Part shown: in pieces, positions 6,141-12,136 of the stretch
Layout: each line of letters opens with the position of its first letter
How positions within the stretch are numbered: the first letter of the stretch is position 1
DNA from: an uncultured Erysipelotrichaceae bacterium
Lineage (GTDB): Bacteria; Bacillota_I; Bacilli_A; RF39; UBA660
NCBI GenBank assembly: GCA_902795725.1
Contig: CADBLY010000007.1
Span: 1 to 12,136, forward strand
Length of the DNA: 12,136 nucleotides
Direction of reading: 5' to 3'
The notes under the pieces: model-generated
Database searches by the model: none
Seen by the model: the letters and a program-made list of their open reading frames with translations, nothing else
What the model was told of the DNA's origin: nothing
Program-made: the position numbers and the translations under genes

Positions 6141-7036
6141 AAATATTTTCTAACCGCACGCCAACTTCCAAACATACCAACTAGCATACCAAGAGCAAGT
6201 AATAATAAAGATATGTAATAAACAAAAGGAGTTGGATTAACTAACTTAATAAGATGAGAGAACATCTTTCCATCAAAATGATCGTATAATTCTTTATAAC
6301 CAAAAATATTAATAATTATTGGAATAATTGATCCTAATGCACCCAAGAACAATCCTTCAAATATAAATGGTATTTTAATATTTATATTAGATGCACCAAC
6401 AAGACGCATTATCTCTATTTCTTTCTTTCTTGAAAAAATAGTTATTTTTATAGTATTTCCTATTAGAAAAGCAGTAACAACAATTAAAGCAATAACAATT
6501 CCAATACAACCCTTTCTAACTAAATCAAAAACACTAACTAATTGTTCAACCATTCCTTCACCATATTTAACCGAAGTAATACCTTCAATATCTTTAATTT
6601 CGTCAGCCGTTTTGCTAATTAAATTAATATCTGTAACTTTAATTTGATAAGTATTTTGAACAGGAGTATTCTCTTCAGTCCAACTTTGCATAATATCCTT
6701 AAAAACATCAGATGTAGCCATCATTTCTTCAGAAATTGTCATCTTATCTATAAACTTTACATTTTTCTTCTCAATATTATCTATTGTTAATATTTGACTT
6801 TCAATATCGCTTATTTTATCCTTATCAACTGTATTGTCGATAAAAGCAACTATAGTTACATCCTTTTCTACCAATTTAGTAAAATTATTTACATTATAAG
6901 AAAGAATTATTGAAATAGCAACAACTACTAAAGTTATTGTAATACAAGATATAGACGCTAAAGATAAAGAAAAATTTCTAAAAACACTCTTAATTGAATC
7001 TCTTAAGCTTCTAAATAATACTCTTACAACCTTCAT
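6131..7036 (-). CDS. ftsX: Cell division ABC transporter permease FtsX
   Basis: 301 residues, normal for Gram-positive FtsX. Four membrane helices: TM1 ~24-46 after an amphipathic N-terminal helix (FRSLRDSIKSVFRNF), a large extracytoplasmic loop ~47-172, TM2 ~176-196, TM3 ~222-245 and TM4 ~270-291. The cytoplasmic segment after TM2 carries the family-typical KEIEIMRLVGAS, which couples to FtsE. FtsX with FtsE forms an ABC complex that does not transport a solute but transmits ATP hydrolysis to peptidoglycan hydrolases (CwlO or PcsB type in Gram-positives) through the extracellular loop. Its start overlaps the ftsE stop as ATGA, implying translational coupling and equal dosage. The stop codon lies in the following terminator hairpin. 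No cognate hydrolase gene is in the window. Confidence 0.95.
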   Translation of the reverse strand: MKVVRVLFRSLRDSIKSVFRNFSLSLASISCITITLVVVAISIILSYNVNNFTKLVEKDVTIVAFIDNTVDKDKISDIESQILTIDNIEKKNVKFIDKMTISEEMMATSDVFKDIMQSWTEENTPVQNTYQIKVTDINLISKTADEIKDIEGITSVKYGEGMVEQLVSVFDLVRKGCIGIVIALIVVTAFLIGNTIKITIFSRKKEIEIMRLVGASNINIKIPFIFEGLFLGALGSIIPIIINIFGYKELYDHFDGKMFSHLIKLVNPTPFVYYISLLLLALGMLVGMFGSWRAVRKYLKI

Positions 7037-7719
7037 CTTGTATATTCTCCTTCCTGATAATCTTTTAAAATACGTCCTGATTCTAATAATATAGTTCTTT
7101 TCTTCAATTTATTTACAATTGTAATATCATGAGTAACCATAAGTATTGTAGTTCCTAATTTATTAATAGCATCCAACACCTTCATAATTTCCATACTTTT
7201 TTTAGGATCCAAATTACCTGTTGGTTCATCACAAATTAAAAGTTTAGGACCATTAACAATAGCTCTGGCAATAGCCACTCTCTGTTGTTCTCCACCACTT
7301 AATTGATTAGGATAATGTTTCGCTTTATTAGTCAAACCAACTAACTCTAAAACCTTAACAACCTTCTTATGTATTTCATCTTTAGGAAGTCCAAACACTT
7401 CTAAAGCAAAAGCAATATTCTCATATGCTGTAAGTTTAGGAAGTAATTGATAATCTTGAAAAACTACACCTATTTTTCTTCTCAGTTTATATACTTTTCT
7501 ATTTCTCAATTTAGCAACATCAATACCACCAACTAAAATTTTACCCCTATTAGGTTTTTCTTCTCTATATAACATCTTTATTAAAGTACTTTTACCGCAT
7601 CCTGTCTCACCAATAATAAAGACAAACTCACCTTTTTTTATATTTAAATCCATATCATATATAGCTGTCACACCATTTTTATATGTTTTGTTTACATTTC
7701 TTAATCTAATTAAATCCAT
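7033..7719 (-). CDS. ftsE: Cell division ATP-binding protein FtsE
   Basis: 228 residues, the usual length for FtsE. All ABC ATPase motifs are intact: Walker A GETGCGKST (37-45), Q-loop Gln88, signature LSGGEQQR (140-147), Walker B LLICDEP (160-166) with catalytic Glu165, D-loop NLD (169-171) and switch His197. The Walker A has Glu-Thr and Cys where many FtsE have Pro-Ser and Ala. The protein is cytoplasmic and binds FtsX; ATP hydrolysis drives activation of cell-wall hydrolases. The Shine-Dalgarno AGGAGG is ideal and overlaps the TAG stop of the preceding YitT-family gene. It is co-transcribed with prfB, the YitT-family gene and ftsX. Confidence 0.96.
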   Translation of the reverse strand: MDLIRLRNVNKTYKNGVTAIYDMDLNIKKGEFVFIIGETGCGKSTLIKMLYREEKPNRGKILVGGIDVAKLRNRKVYKLRRKIGVVFQDYQLLPKLTAYENIAFALEVFGLPKDEIHKKVVKVLELVGLTNKAKHYPNQLSGGEQQRVAIARAIVNGPKLLICDEPTGNLDPKKSMEIMKVLDAINKLGTTILMVTHDITIVNKLKKRTILLESGRILKDYQEGEYTR

Positions 7720-7728
7720 AATTACCTC

Positions 7729-8604
7729 CTACGCTCCACCAGACACTTCATAAGCATCAGTAACTAAGAAAAATGCATTGGGATCAATATCTTTAATACC
7801 TTCTTTAACCAAATAGTATTCACGCGTTGGAATAATACACATAATTACCTTTTGATTATCACCAGTATATCCTCCCCTACCATTTAAAACAGTCACACCA
7901 TGGCTTAAATTTTGCATTAAAAACTTTTTAATATCTGTTTCGTTATCTGTAATGATATAAAATGCTTTTGATTGCGATATACCAATTATTACTTTGTCCG
8001 ATATCATACTAATTAAATACAAAGTAATAATAGAATATATTAAAATATCAAACCCATAAAATAAACTACATGAAACAACAATTAATCCATCAGTAATAAT
8101 CATTGCTTTACCAATTGACATCTTACCATATTTACTAACAATTTGATTTAATATATCAGTTCCACCAGTTGTAAAAGCAGCTCTAAAAACAAGCCCTAAA
8201 CCAATACCTGTAACAATTGCTCCAGAAACAACAACTACAATCGTTTCAATCTGTGATAAATCAACATAAGCAACCATCCATTCTGTTAATCTTATAAATA
8301 TAGGATATAATAATGAACCCAAAATGGAATGTACAGTTATTCTTTTACCCAATAACATAAAACTAAATAAAAGCAAACCGATGTCAATTATAAATATTGT
8401 AATATAATTAGGAATACTAGATATTTTATTTAAAACAATAGCAATACCACCTACACCATACATTGCATTTGTAGCTTTCATAAAGATATTATAAGCAATT
8501 GCCATCATAAATACACCTAATAAAAACTCCGTATATCTAATTAATCTATTTTCTTTATATAAAGTACCAATATTAACACTTTTAACTCTTTTTTTCCTAA
8601 ACAT
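7729..8604 (-). CDS. YitT-family (YvjA-like) membrane protein with DUF2179 domain
   Basis: 291 residues from the ATG at 8604. An N-terminal basic segment is followed by about five membrane helices (~28-48, 50-85, 105-140, 165-205), with the glycine-rich TTGGTDILNQIVSKYG typical of YitT proteins near residue 150. The C-terminal ~85 residues are the cytoplasmic DUF2179 domain (AFYIITDNETDIKKFL ... GRGGYTGDNQKVIMCII). The family is widespread in Bacillota and its substrate is unknown. The location between prfB and ftsE matches B. subtilis yvjA. A GTG at 8607 is one codon upstream; I prefer the ATG at 8604 because AGAGGTG is then four bases away rather than one. The ATG shares one base with the prfB stop (TGATG), so translation is probably coupled. 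Confidence 0.9.
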   Translation of the reverse strand: MFRKKRVKSVNIGTLYKENRLIRYTEFLLGVFMMAIAYNIFMKATNAMYGVGGIAIVLNKISSIPNYITIFIIDIGLLLFSFMLLGKRITVHSILGSLLYPIFIRLTEWMVAYVDLSQIETIVVVVSGAIVTGIGLGLVFRAAFTTGGTDILNQIVSKYGKMSIGKAMIITDGLIVVSCSLFYGFDILIYSIITLYLISMISDKVIIGISQSKAFYIITDNETDIKKFLMQNLSHGVTVLNGRGGYTGDNQKVIMCIIPTREYYLVKEGIKDIDPNAFFLVTDAYEVSGGA

Positions 8605-9702
8605 CACACACCTCTTTTCAAACTTTCATAAATAATATTATCTAAATCACCATCTAAAACTTTATTAACTTGACTAGTCTCATAATTAGTACGATGATCC
8701 TTCACCAATGAATAAGGATGCATTGTATAAGTTCTTATCTGAGATCCAAAATTAATATCCTTATTCTCCCCTTTAATACTTGCTAAAGCTTTTTCTCTTT
8801 TCTCAATTTCTAATTGATATAATTTATTTTTTAAAACTTCATAAGCTATTTCTTTATTCCTTATTTGACTACGTTCATTTTGACAAGTAACAACCGTATT
8901 AGAAGGTATATGTGTTATACGTACGGCACTATCAGTTGTATTCACACCCTGACCACCATGACCACTTGCCCTATAAATATCAATACGTAAATCACCTTCA
9001 TTTATTTCAAACTCAGGATTATCATATATTGGTGTAATATCAACAGAAGCAAAAGATGTATGTCTTCTTTTATTAGAATCAAACGGACTAATTCTAATAA
9101 GCCTATGAACTCCTTTCTCATTTTTTAAATATCCATAAGCATTTAAGCCATGTATCATTATAGAAACACTTTTAATTCCCGCTTCTTCTCCTGCTTGATA
9201 ATCTAATTCTTCTATCTTATAACCTTTTTTCTCACACCATCTAGTATACATACGATAAAGCATTAAAGCCCAATCACAACTTTCTAATCCACCCGCACCA
9301 GGATGAATATCTACAATACAATCACACTTATCATACTCTTTATTTAATAGTAGTTCAATTGTTAATTCTGATAAAGATTTAGATATTTCATCAATACTAT
9401 CAACCAATTCATTCTTAATATTATCATCATTTTCCATCTTTAAAATATTTATCATATCAATAGAATCATTAATATTATTCTTTAAAGATATAATTTTATT
9501 AACTATATCTTTTAAACTATTTAATTCACTCAATACTAATTCACTATTTTTCTTATCATCCCAAAAATTTGGCATAACCATTTTTTTATTAAGTTCATCT
9601 ATCTTTATTATCTTATTGTCAACGTCAAAGAGACCCCCATAATTCATCTATTTGGTTTTGAAAACCAGTATAAATATTTAGTATTTCTCCTAATTCCATC
9701 AT
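8604..9702 (-). CDS. prfB: Peptide chain release factor 2 (RF2), with programmed +1 frameshift
   Basis: Frame 0 starts at ATG 9702 (or ATG 9699), reads 25 codons to CTT and meets an in-frame UGA at 9627-9625. A +1 slip skips T9627 and enters the long frame at GAC 9626. The joined product is 365 residues, as expected for RF2. The start at 9647 given by simple ORF finding is an artefact and loses the true N-terminus. With full-length numbering the stop-codon recognition motif SPF is at 205-207 and the peptidyl-hydrolysis motif GGQ at 249-251, almost exactly as in E. coli RF2. The residue after GGQ is Gly (GGQGVN), where B. subtilis has His. RF2 releases peptides at UAA and UGA. AGGTAGGTG precedes the starts, and the stop overlaps the next start as TGATG. 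The gene heads an operon with the YitT-family gene, ftsE and ftsX. Confidence 0.97.
9624..9638 (-). promoter_or_regulatory. prfB +1 programmed frameshift site
   Basis: Reading on the minus strand, GGGGG (9638-9634) is followed by TCT, then the slip codon CTT (9630-9628), the in-frame stop TGA (9627-9625) and C9624. This matches the known bacterial RF2 autoregulatory site: an internal Shine-Dalgarno-like G-run three bases upstream of CUU-UGA-C. When RF2 is scarce, the ribosome pauses at UGA and slips +1, making more RF2. Confidence 0.96.
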
Positions 9703-9725
9703 ACACCTACCTATCCAGTATAACT

Positions 9726-9754
9726 ATTATATCATCATTACAGTTTTTTTTAAA
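9726..9754 (-). promoter_or_regulatory. Sigma-A-type promoter of prfB
   Basis: A perfect -10 TATAAT (9731-9726) is preceded at 17 bp by TTTAAA (9754-9749), matching four of six -35 positions. Transcription would start near 9719, leaving a leader of about 17 nt with AGGTAGGTG just before the tandem ATGs of prfB. It is the only good candidate in the 105-base gap upstream of the prfB operon. Confidence 0.6.
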
Positions 9755-9807
9755 GGGCTTTTTTTAAAATATCAAAAACAATTCCTATAGAAAAAAAGTA
9801 TAATAAT

Positions 9808-10215
9808 TTATACCTTTTCCATTACATACTTTTCATTAATTTTATCTTGTAACCAAAAATACTGTTGAGTATCAAAATTACACACAAAAATATTCTTATG
9901 ATAAACATAAAATAAACATAAAACTTGTCTTAAACTTCGTTGCGTCTTAATCCAACAATAACTTTTATTTATTTTAAAACTTGTTTTACCATCTTTTAAA
10001 TAATAAATATCATTAATTTTTTTAATATGATATTTTTGATCAATATAATTTGTAAGCAAATTATCATTAAAGAAGTAACACAAACTATGATATATTCCAA
10101 TGCCATAATTATAGTTATCCTTATCCATTAATTTTAAATTTTCAAGCATACTATATAAATAAAAATCATTCTTTTTAAAATATTCTTTCTTTATTACAAA
10201 TAAATAATATTTCAT
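9808..10215 (-). CDS. sirA: SirA-like sporulation inhibitor of replication
   Basis: 135 residues from the chosen start; B. subtilis SirA is about 148. The N-terminus (MKYYLFVIKKEYF) resembles the start of SirA (YYxYLIKxEF). The C-terminus (NIFVCNFDTQQYFWLQDKINEKY) resembles its end (CFLAMDFNSKRYGWLNPVKER). The middle is divergent and rich in Tyr, Asn and Lys. SirA binds domain I of DnaA and blocks new replication rounds at entry into sporulation, under Spo0A~P control. The longest frame begins at 10275, but that ATG has no Shine-Dalgarno and sits three bases after the U-run of the herA terminator. The ATG at 10215 has GGTGAT at 10224-10219 and matches the family's N-terminus. The assignment rests on pattern similarity, not a search, so a lineage-specific unknown protein remains possible. 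Confidence 0.6.
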   Translation of the reverse strand: MKYYLFVIKKEYFKKNDFYLYSMLENLKLMDKDNYNYGIGIYHSLCYFFNDNLLTNYIDQKYHIKKINDIYYLKDGKTSFKINKSYCWIKTQRSLRQVLCLFYVYHKNIFVCNFDTQQYFWLQDKINEKYVMEKV

Positions 10216-10230
10216 ACCATCACCATATTC

Positions 10231-10264
10231 ATTATAAAAAATACCTTTGTCGATAAAAATCGAA
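10231..10264 (-). promoter_or_regulatory. Putative Spo0A-controlled promoter of the sirA-like gene
   Basis: Two sequences close to the Spo0A box TTCGACA occur in tandem: TTCGATT (10264-10258, 5/7) and ATCGACA (10254-10248, 6/7). Their starts are exactly 10 bp apart, one helical turn. A perfect -10 TATAAT follows at 10236-10231. No good -35 is present, as is usual for activator-dependent promoters. The implied leader before ATG 10215 is very short (about 9 nt), which weakens the call. Confidence 0.35.
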
Positions 10265-10278
10265 TCAAGAAGCATAAG

Positions 10279-10303
10279 AAAAAAAACTGCCTAAACAGTT
10301 TTT
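10279..10303 (-). terminator. Intrinsic terminator of the HerA-like ATPase gene
   Basis: In the minus direction AAAAACTG (10303-10296), the 6-nt loop TTTAGG and CAGTTTTT (10289-10282) form a perfect 8-bp stem running into a tract of eight T (10286-10279). The TAG stop codon of the ATPase gene (10293-10291) lies in the loop. The hairpin is followed three bases later by the upstream-most ATG of the next frame. Confidence 0.75.
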
Positions 10304-12072
10304 CTATCAATAAACCAAGTATTACTTATGTCTACTGAACTACTAGAAGGTTCAGGATCAGGCATCTTTAATTTAATTTGAACAGGTATTTTAAACCCCA
10401 AACCAAATGCCACACACGTTCCTGGCTGTAATGTTTTAATTTGCTTTACAACTTCTGTAGTAACATTAGGTACCATCTGTTTAATATAATCAACATCATG
10501 TGGGTGCTGAAGCTTAAACGATAAGAAGTTATTACACTGTGACACAGCCGTAACAGATAACTCTGAAGGTCTTTGTGTAATTAAGCCTAACATTACTCCA
10601 TACTTTCTTCCTTCTTTTGTAATACGATCAAATATATTGTAACCAATTACATTAATATCATTATCATTTTGTACATATCTATGTGCTTCTTCCAAAATAA
10701 TATTAAATGGAATAGAACCACGTTGATTTAAATTTTTTGAAAATTCAAAAATTAATCTAGAAAAGATTTTTGTAACACTTTTAGCAAATCTATCATCTAC
10801 ATAATTTATATTAAAATTAACAATCTGACTTTTACCACCATTATCAGCTGTTAACAACCATTTAATATAAGTAGGTAAATCAAAATCCTGTGAAACATCA
10901 AAATAAGTTGCATAATTACCAGACATTAAAGACTGTAAACGAATTTTTAAAACATTATAATCATTATATACCTTTTCACTTTTTAATATTCCCTCAGAAA
11001 TAAGCGCAAAATCCATTGCTTCATATAATTCCTTTAAACCATATTTAAAAGAACCATCTGGTAAAAATAACTCTAAATTGTCTTGGGTAAAAGATTCAAT
11101 AAAATTAGTTAATAATTCCATATCCCTAATTTTACCAGATGCATCAATCAATAAGCATTGTTTTAAAGGTCTAGTATATCCCGGTTGATGAACAGGAGCA
11201 TCCAAACTAATATCTTTTGTATGATAATGCGTTAATACCGAAAAAATTTGGTCTCTAATCTGAGAAGGATTTTTACCACTTGCTAATATATCCAATAAAG
11301 CTCTAGCGATTATATCATTTTTATGTTTAATAACTAATTGTTCATCTCTACCAAAAACAGTTACTAACTTTAAAGCTTTTTCAATTATAGGCAACTGATT
11401 ACTCTTATCAGCTTCTAAAAGCAAAGCAATATCATCTACACTCAACAACCATAAAGGAATCTTTAAAATGTTATCTTTACTCTTTATATCTGTAGTATAA
11501 GCTTTAAAATTAAGTTCTTTATGTAATTGGTGCAGATTCAAAAACGCATTATGATATTCTCCATAAGCATCAAAAATGATGATATTAGAACGATATGCAC
11601 ACACACCTTGCTTATTAAACAAATTCTGTAATAATCTAGCTACACCACATGATTTACCACTTCCAGTATTACCAAAAATAGCAAAATGATTACTAAAAAA
11701 ACTATTAATATTTACCCCAAGTGAAATATCCGTATATATAGGATTTTCTCCAATATATAGATAATCTTTTTCATTATAGTCACTCATACCTATGATATAT
11801 TTAACTTCATCATTAGGAACAAAAGATATAGAAGCCTTAAAAGAAGGTTTTCTTGCCACACCAAAAACAAAATTTTTATCAAACATCTCACCTAAAAGCG
11901 AAACCGTTAAAATATCTTCCTTAGCATCAATAATCTCCCCAACTATTGTCCTATCCTTATCCGCAACGTAAACAAATAAATTAATTATATTATCAAAATC
12001 TAAAATATTAACGTCTAATTTAACAAAAACATTATTAGCATCAATCCCACATATTTTACCTATATTATTCAT
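10291..12072 (-). CDS. HerA-like (DUF87/FtsK-HerA superfamily) ATPase
   Basis: 593 residues. The N-terminal ~100 residues are beta-rich, like the HAS-barrel of HerA. The RecA-like core carries Walker A GNTGSGKS (134-141), an IIIFDAYGEYH strand (164-174), Walker B IILEEAHRYV (458-467) with Glu462 as likely catalytic residue, a probable arginine finger Arg489 in TKEGRKYG, and the sensor-like TQRPSEL (499-505). A helical insertion fills ~210-400, and the tail (PDPEPSSSSVD) resembles the C-terminal brace. HerA ATPases form hexameric DNA translocases. Archaeal members work with NurA nuclease in end resection, and bacterial relatives pair with various nucleases, some in phage defence. No nuclease partner is in the window, and its own promoter and terminator make it look monocistronic. 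GAGGG precedes the ATG by five bases. Confidence 0.9.
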   Translation of the reverse strand: MNNIGKICGIDANNVFVKLDVNILDFDNIINLFVYVADKDRTIVGEIIDAKEDILTVSLLGEMFDKNFVFGVARKPSFKASISFVPNDEVKYIIGMSDYNEKDYLYIGENPIYTDISLGVNINSFFSNHFAIFGNTGSGKSCGVARLLQNLFNKQGVCAYRSNIIIFDAYGEYHNAFLNLHQLHKELNFKAYTTDIKSKDNILKIPLWLLSVDDIALLLEADKSNQLPIIEKALKLVTVFGRDEQLVIKHKNDIIARALLDILASGKNPSQIRDQIFSVLTHYHTKDISLDAPVHQPGYTRPLKQCLLIDASGKIRDMELLTNFIESFTQDNLELFLPDGSFKYGLKELYEAMDFALISEGILKSEKVYNDYNVLKIRLQSLMSGNYATYFDVSQDFDLPTYIKWLLTADNGGKSQIVNFNINYVDDRFAKSVTKIFSRLIFEFSKNLNQRGSIPFNIILEEAHRYVQNDNDINVIGYNIFDRITKEGRKYGVMLGLITQRPSELSVTAVSQCNNFLSFKLQHPHDVDYIKQMVPNVTTEVVKQIKTLQPGTCVAFGLGFKIPVQIKLKMPDPEPSSSSVDISNTWFIDRKTV

Positions 12073-12095
12073 TTTATCCCTCTATTCTTAAAAAT

Positions 12096-12124
12096 ATTAT
12101 AACCTATATTAAAAAGATAGTCAA
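12096..12124 (-). promoter_or_regulatory. Sigma-A promoter of the HerA-like ATPase gene
   Basis: TTGACT (12124-12119, five of six -35 positions) and TATAAT (12101-12096, perfect -10) are separated by exactly 17 bp. Transcription would start near 12089, giving a leader of about 17 nt that contains AGAGGG before the ATG at 12072. It is the best-matching housekeeping promoter in the window. Confidence 0.8.
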
Positions 12125-12136
12125 ACACAAAATAAA

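Noticed and set aside
9741..9771. Terminator in the gap after the sirA-like gene (AAAGGGC with A/T runs)
   Set aside because: Only one arm of a GC-containing stem is present. The possible pairing TTTTAAA/TTTAAAA is weak and overlaps the prfB -35. No convincing terminator or RNA gene is seen in 9703-9807.
10279..12124. HerA-based antiphage defence system
   Set aside because: The ATPase is real, but no nuclease, SIR2-like or other defence partner is adjacent, and the neighbours are housekeeping or sporulation genes.
1..12136. CRISPR arrays, tRNA or rRNA genes, insertion sequences, riboswitches
   Set aside because: No regularly spaced repeats, no cloverleaf or rRNA-like GC-rich segments, no transposase or terminal repeats, and no long structured leaders were seen; all gaps between genes are about 105 bases or shorter.

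Overview
The window is very AT-rich and densely packed. Apart from one truncated gene at the left edge, every gene is on the minus strand, so the region reads from right to left. Gene content and order point to a low-GC Bacillota (Bacilli-like) bacterium with a Gram-positive envelope and at least part of a sporulation programme. The block prfB - YitT-family gene - ftsE - ftsX matches the prfB-yvjA-cccB-ftsEX neighbourhood of Bacillus subtilis as I remember it. A YunB-type protein and a SirA-like protein are also present, and both are tied to endospore formation. UGA is used as a stop codon by several genes, and prfB carries its classic UGA frameshift switch, so this is not a code-4 mycoplasma. 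An uncultured gut Bacilli lineage is a reasonable guess, but the sequence alone does not name it.

Layout from the right edge: (1) 12124-10279, a HerA-like hexameric ATPase with its own sigma-A-type promoter and an intrinsic terminator that contains its stop codon. (2) 10215-9808, a SirA-like inhibitor of DnaA. Its start is best placed 60 nt downstream of the longest ORF start, behind two tandem Spo0A-box-like sequences. (3) 9754-6113, a promoter, then prfB with a programmed +1 frameshift, a YitT/YvjA membrane protein, and the division ABC pair FtsE-FtsX. These are translationally coupled and end in a terminator overlapping the ftsX stop codon. (4) 6118-5362, yunB, whose start codon lies inside a perfect 11-bp inverted repeat. 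(5) 5287-746, a tight six-gene operon: lipoprotein, acidic disordered protein, YtxG/DUF948-like protein, YtxH-like protein, small membrane-anchored protein, and a tandem solute-binding receptor fused to a degenerate GGDEF domain. It ends in a bidirectional terminator. (6) 1-732, on the plus strand, the C-terminal part of a pentapeptide-repeat-like protein that converges on that terminator.

Functionally, the right half joins translation termination, cell-wall/division control (FtsEX) and sporulation (SirA, YunB). The left operon looks like an uncharacterised envelope-associated sensory module: a solute-binding receptor with a probably inactive GGDEF output, co-expressed with YtxG/YtxH membrane proteins, a lipoprotein and a highly acidic linker-like protein. 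It is the best candidate here for an undescribed system. A recurring structural theme is that signals are nested: stop codons sit inside Shine-Dalgarno sequences and inside terminator hairpins.
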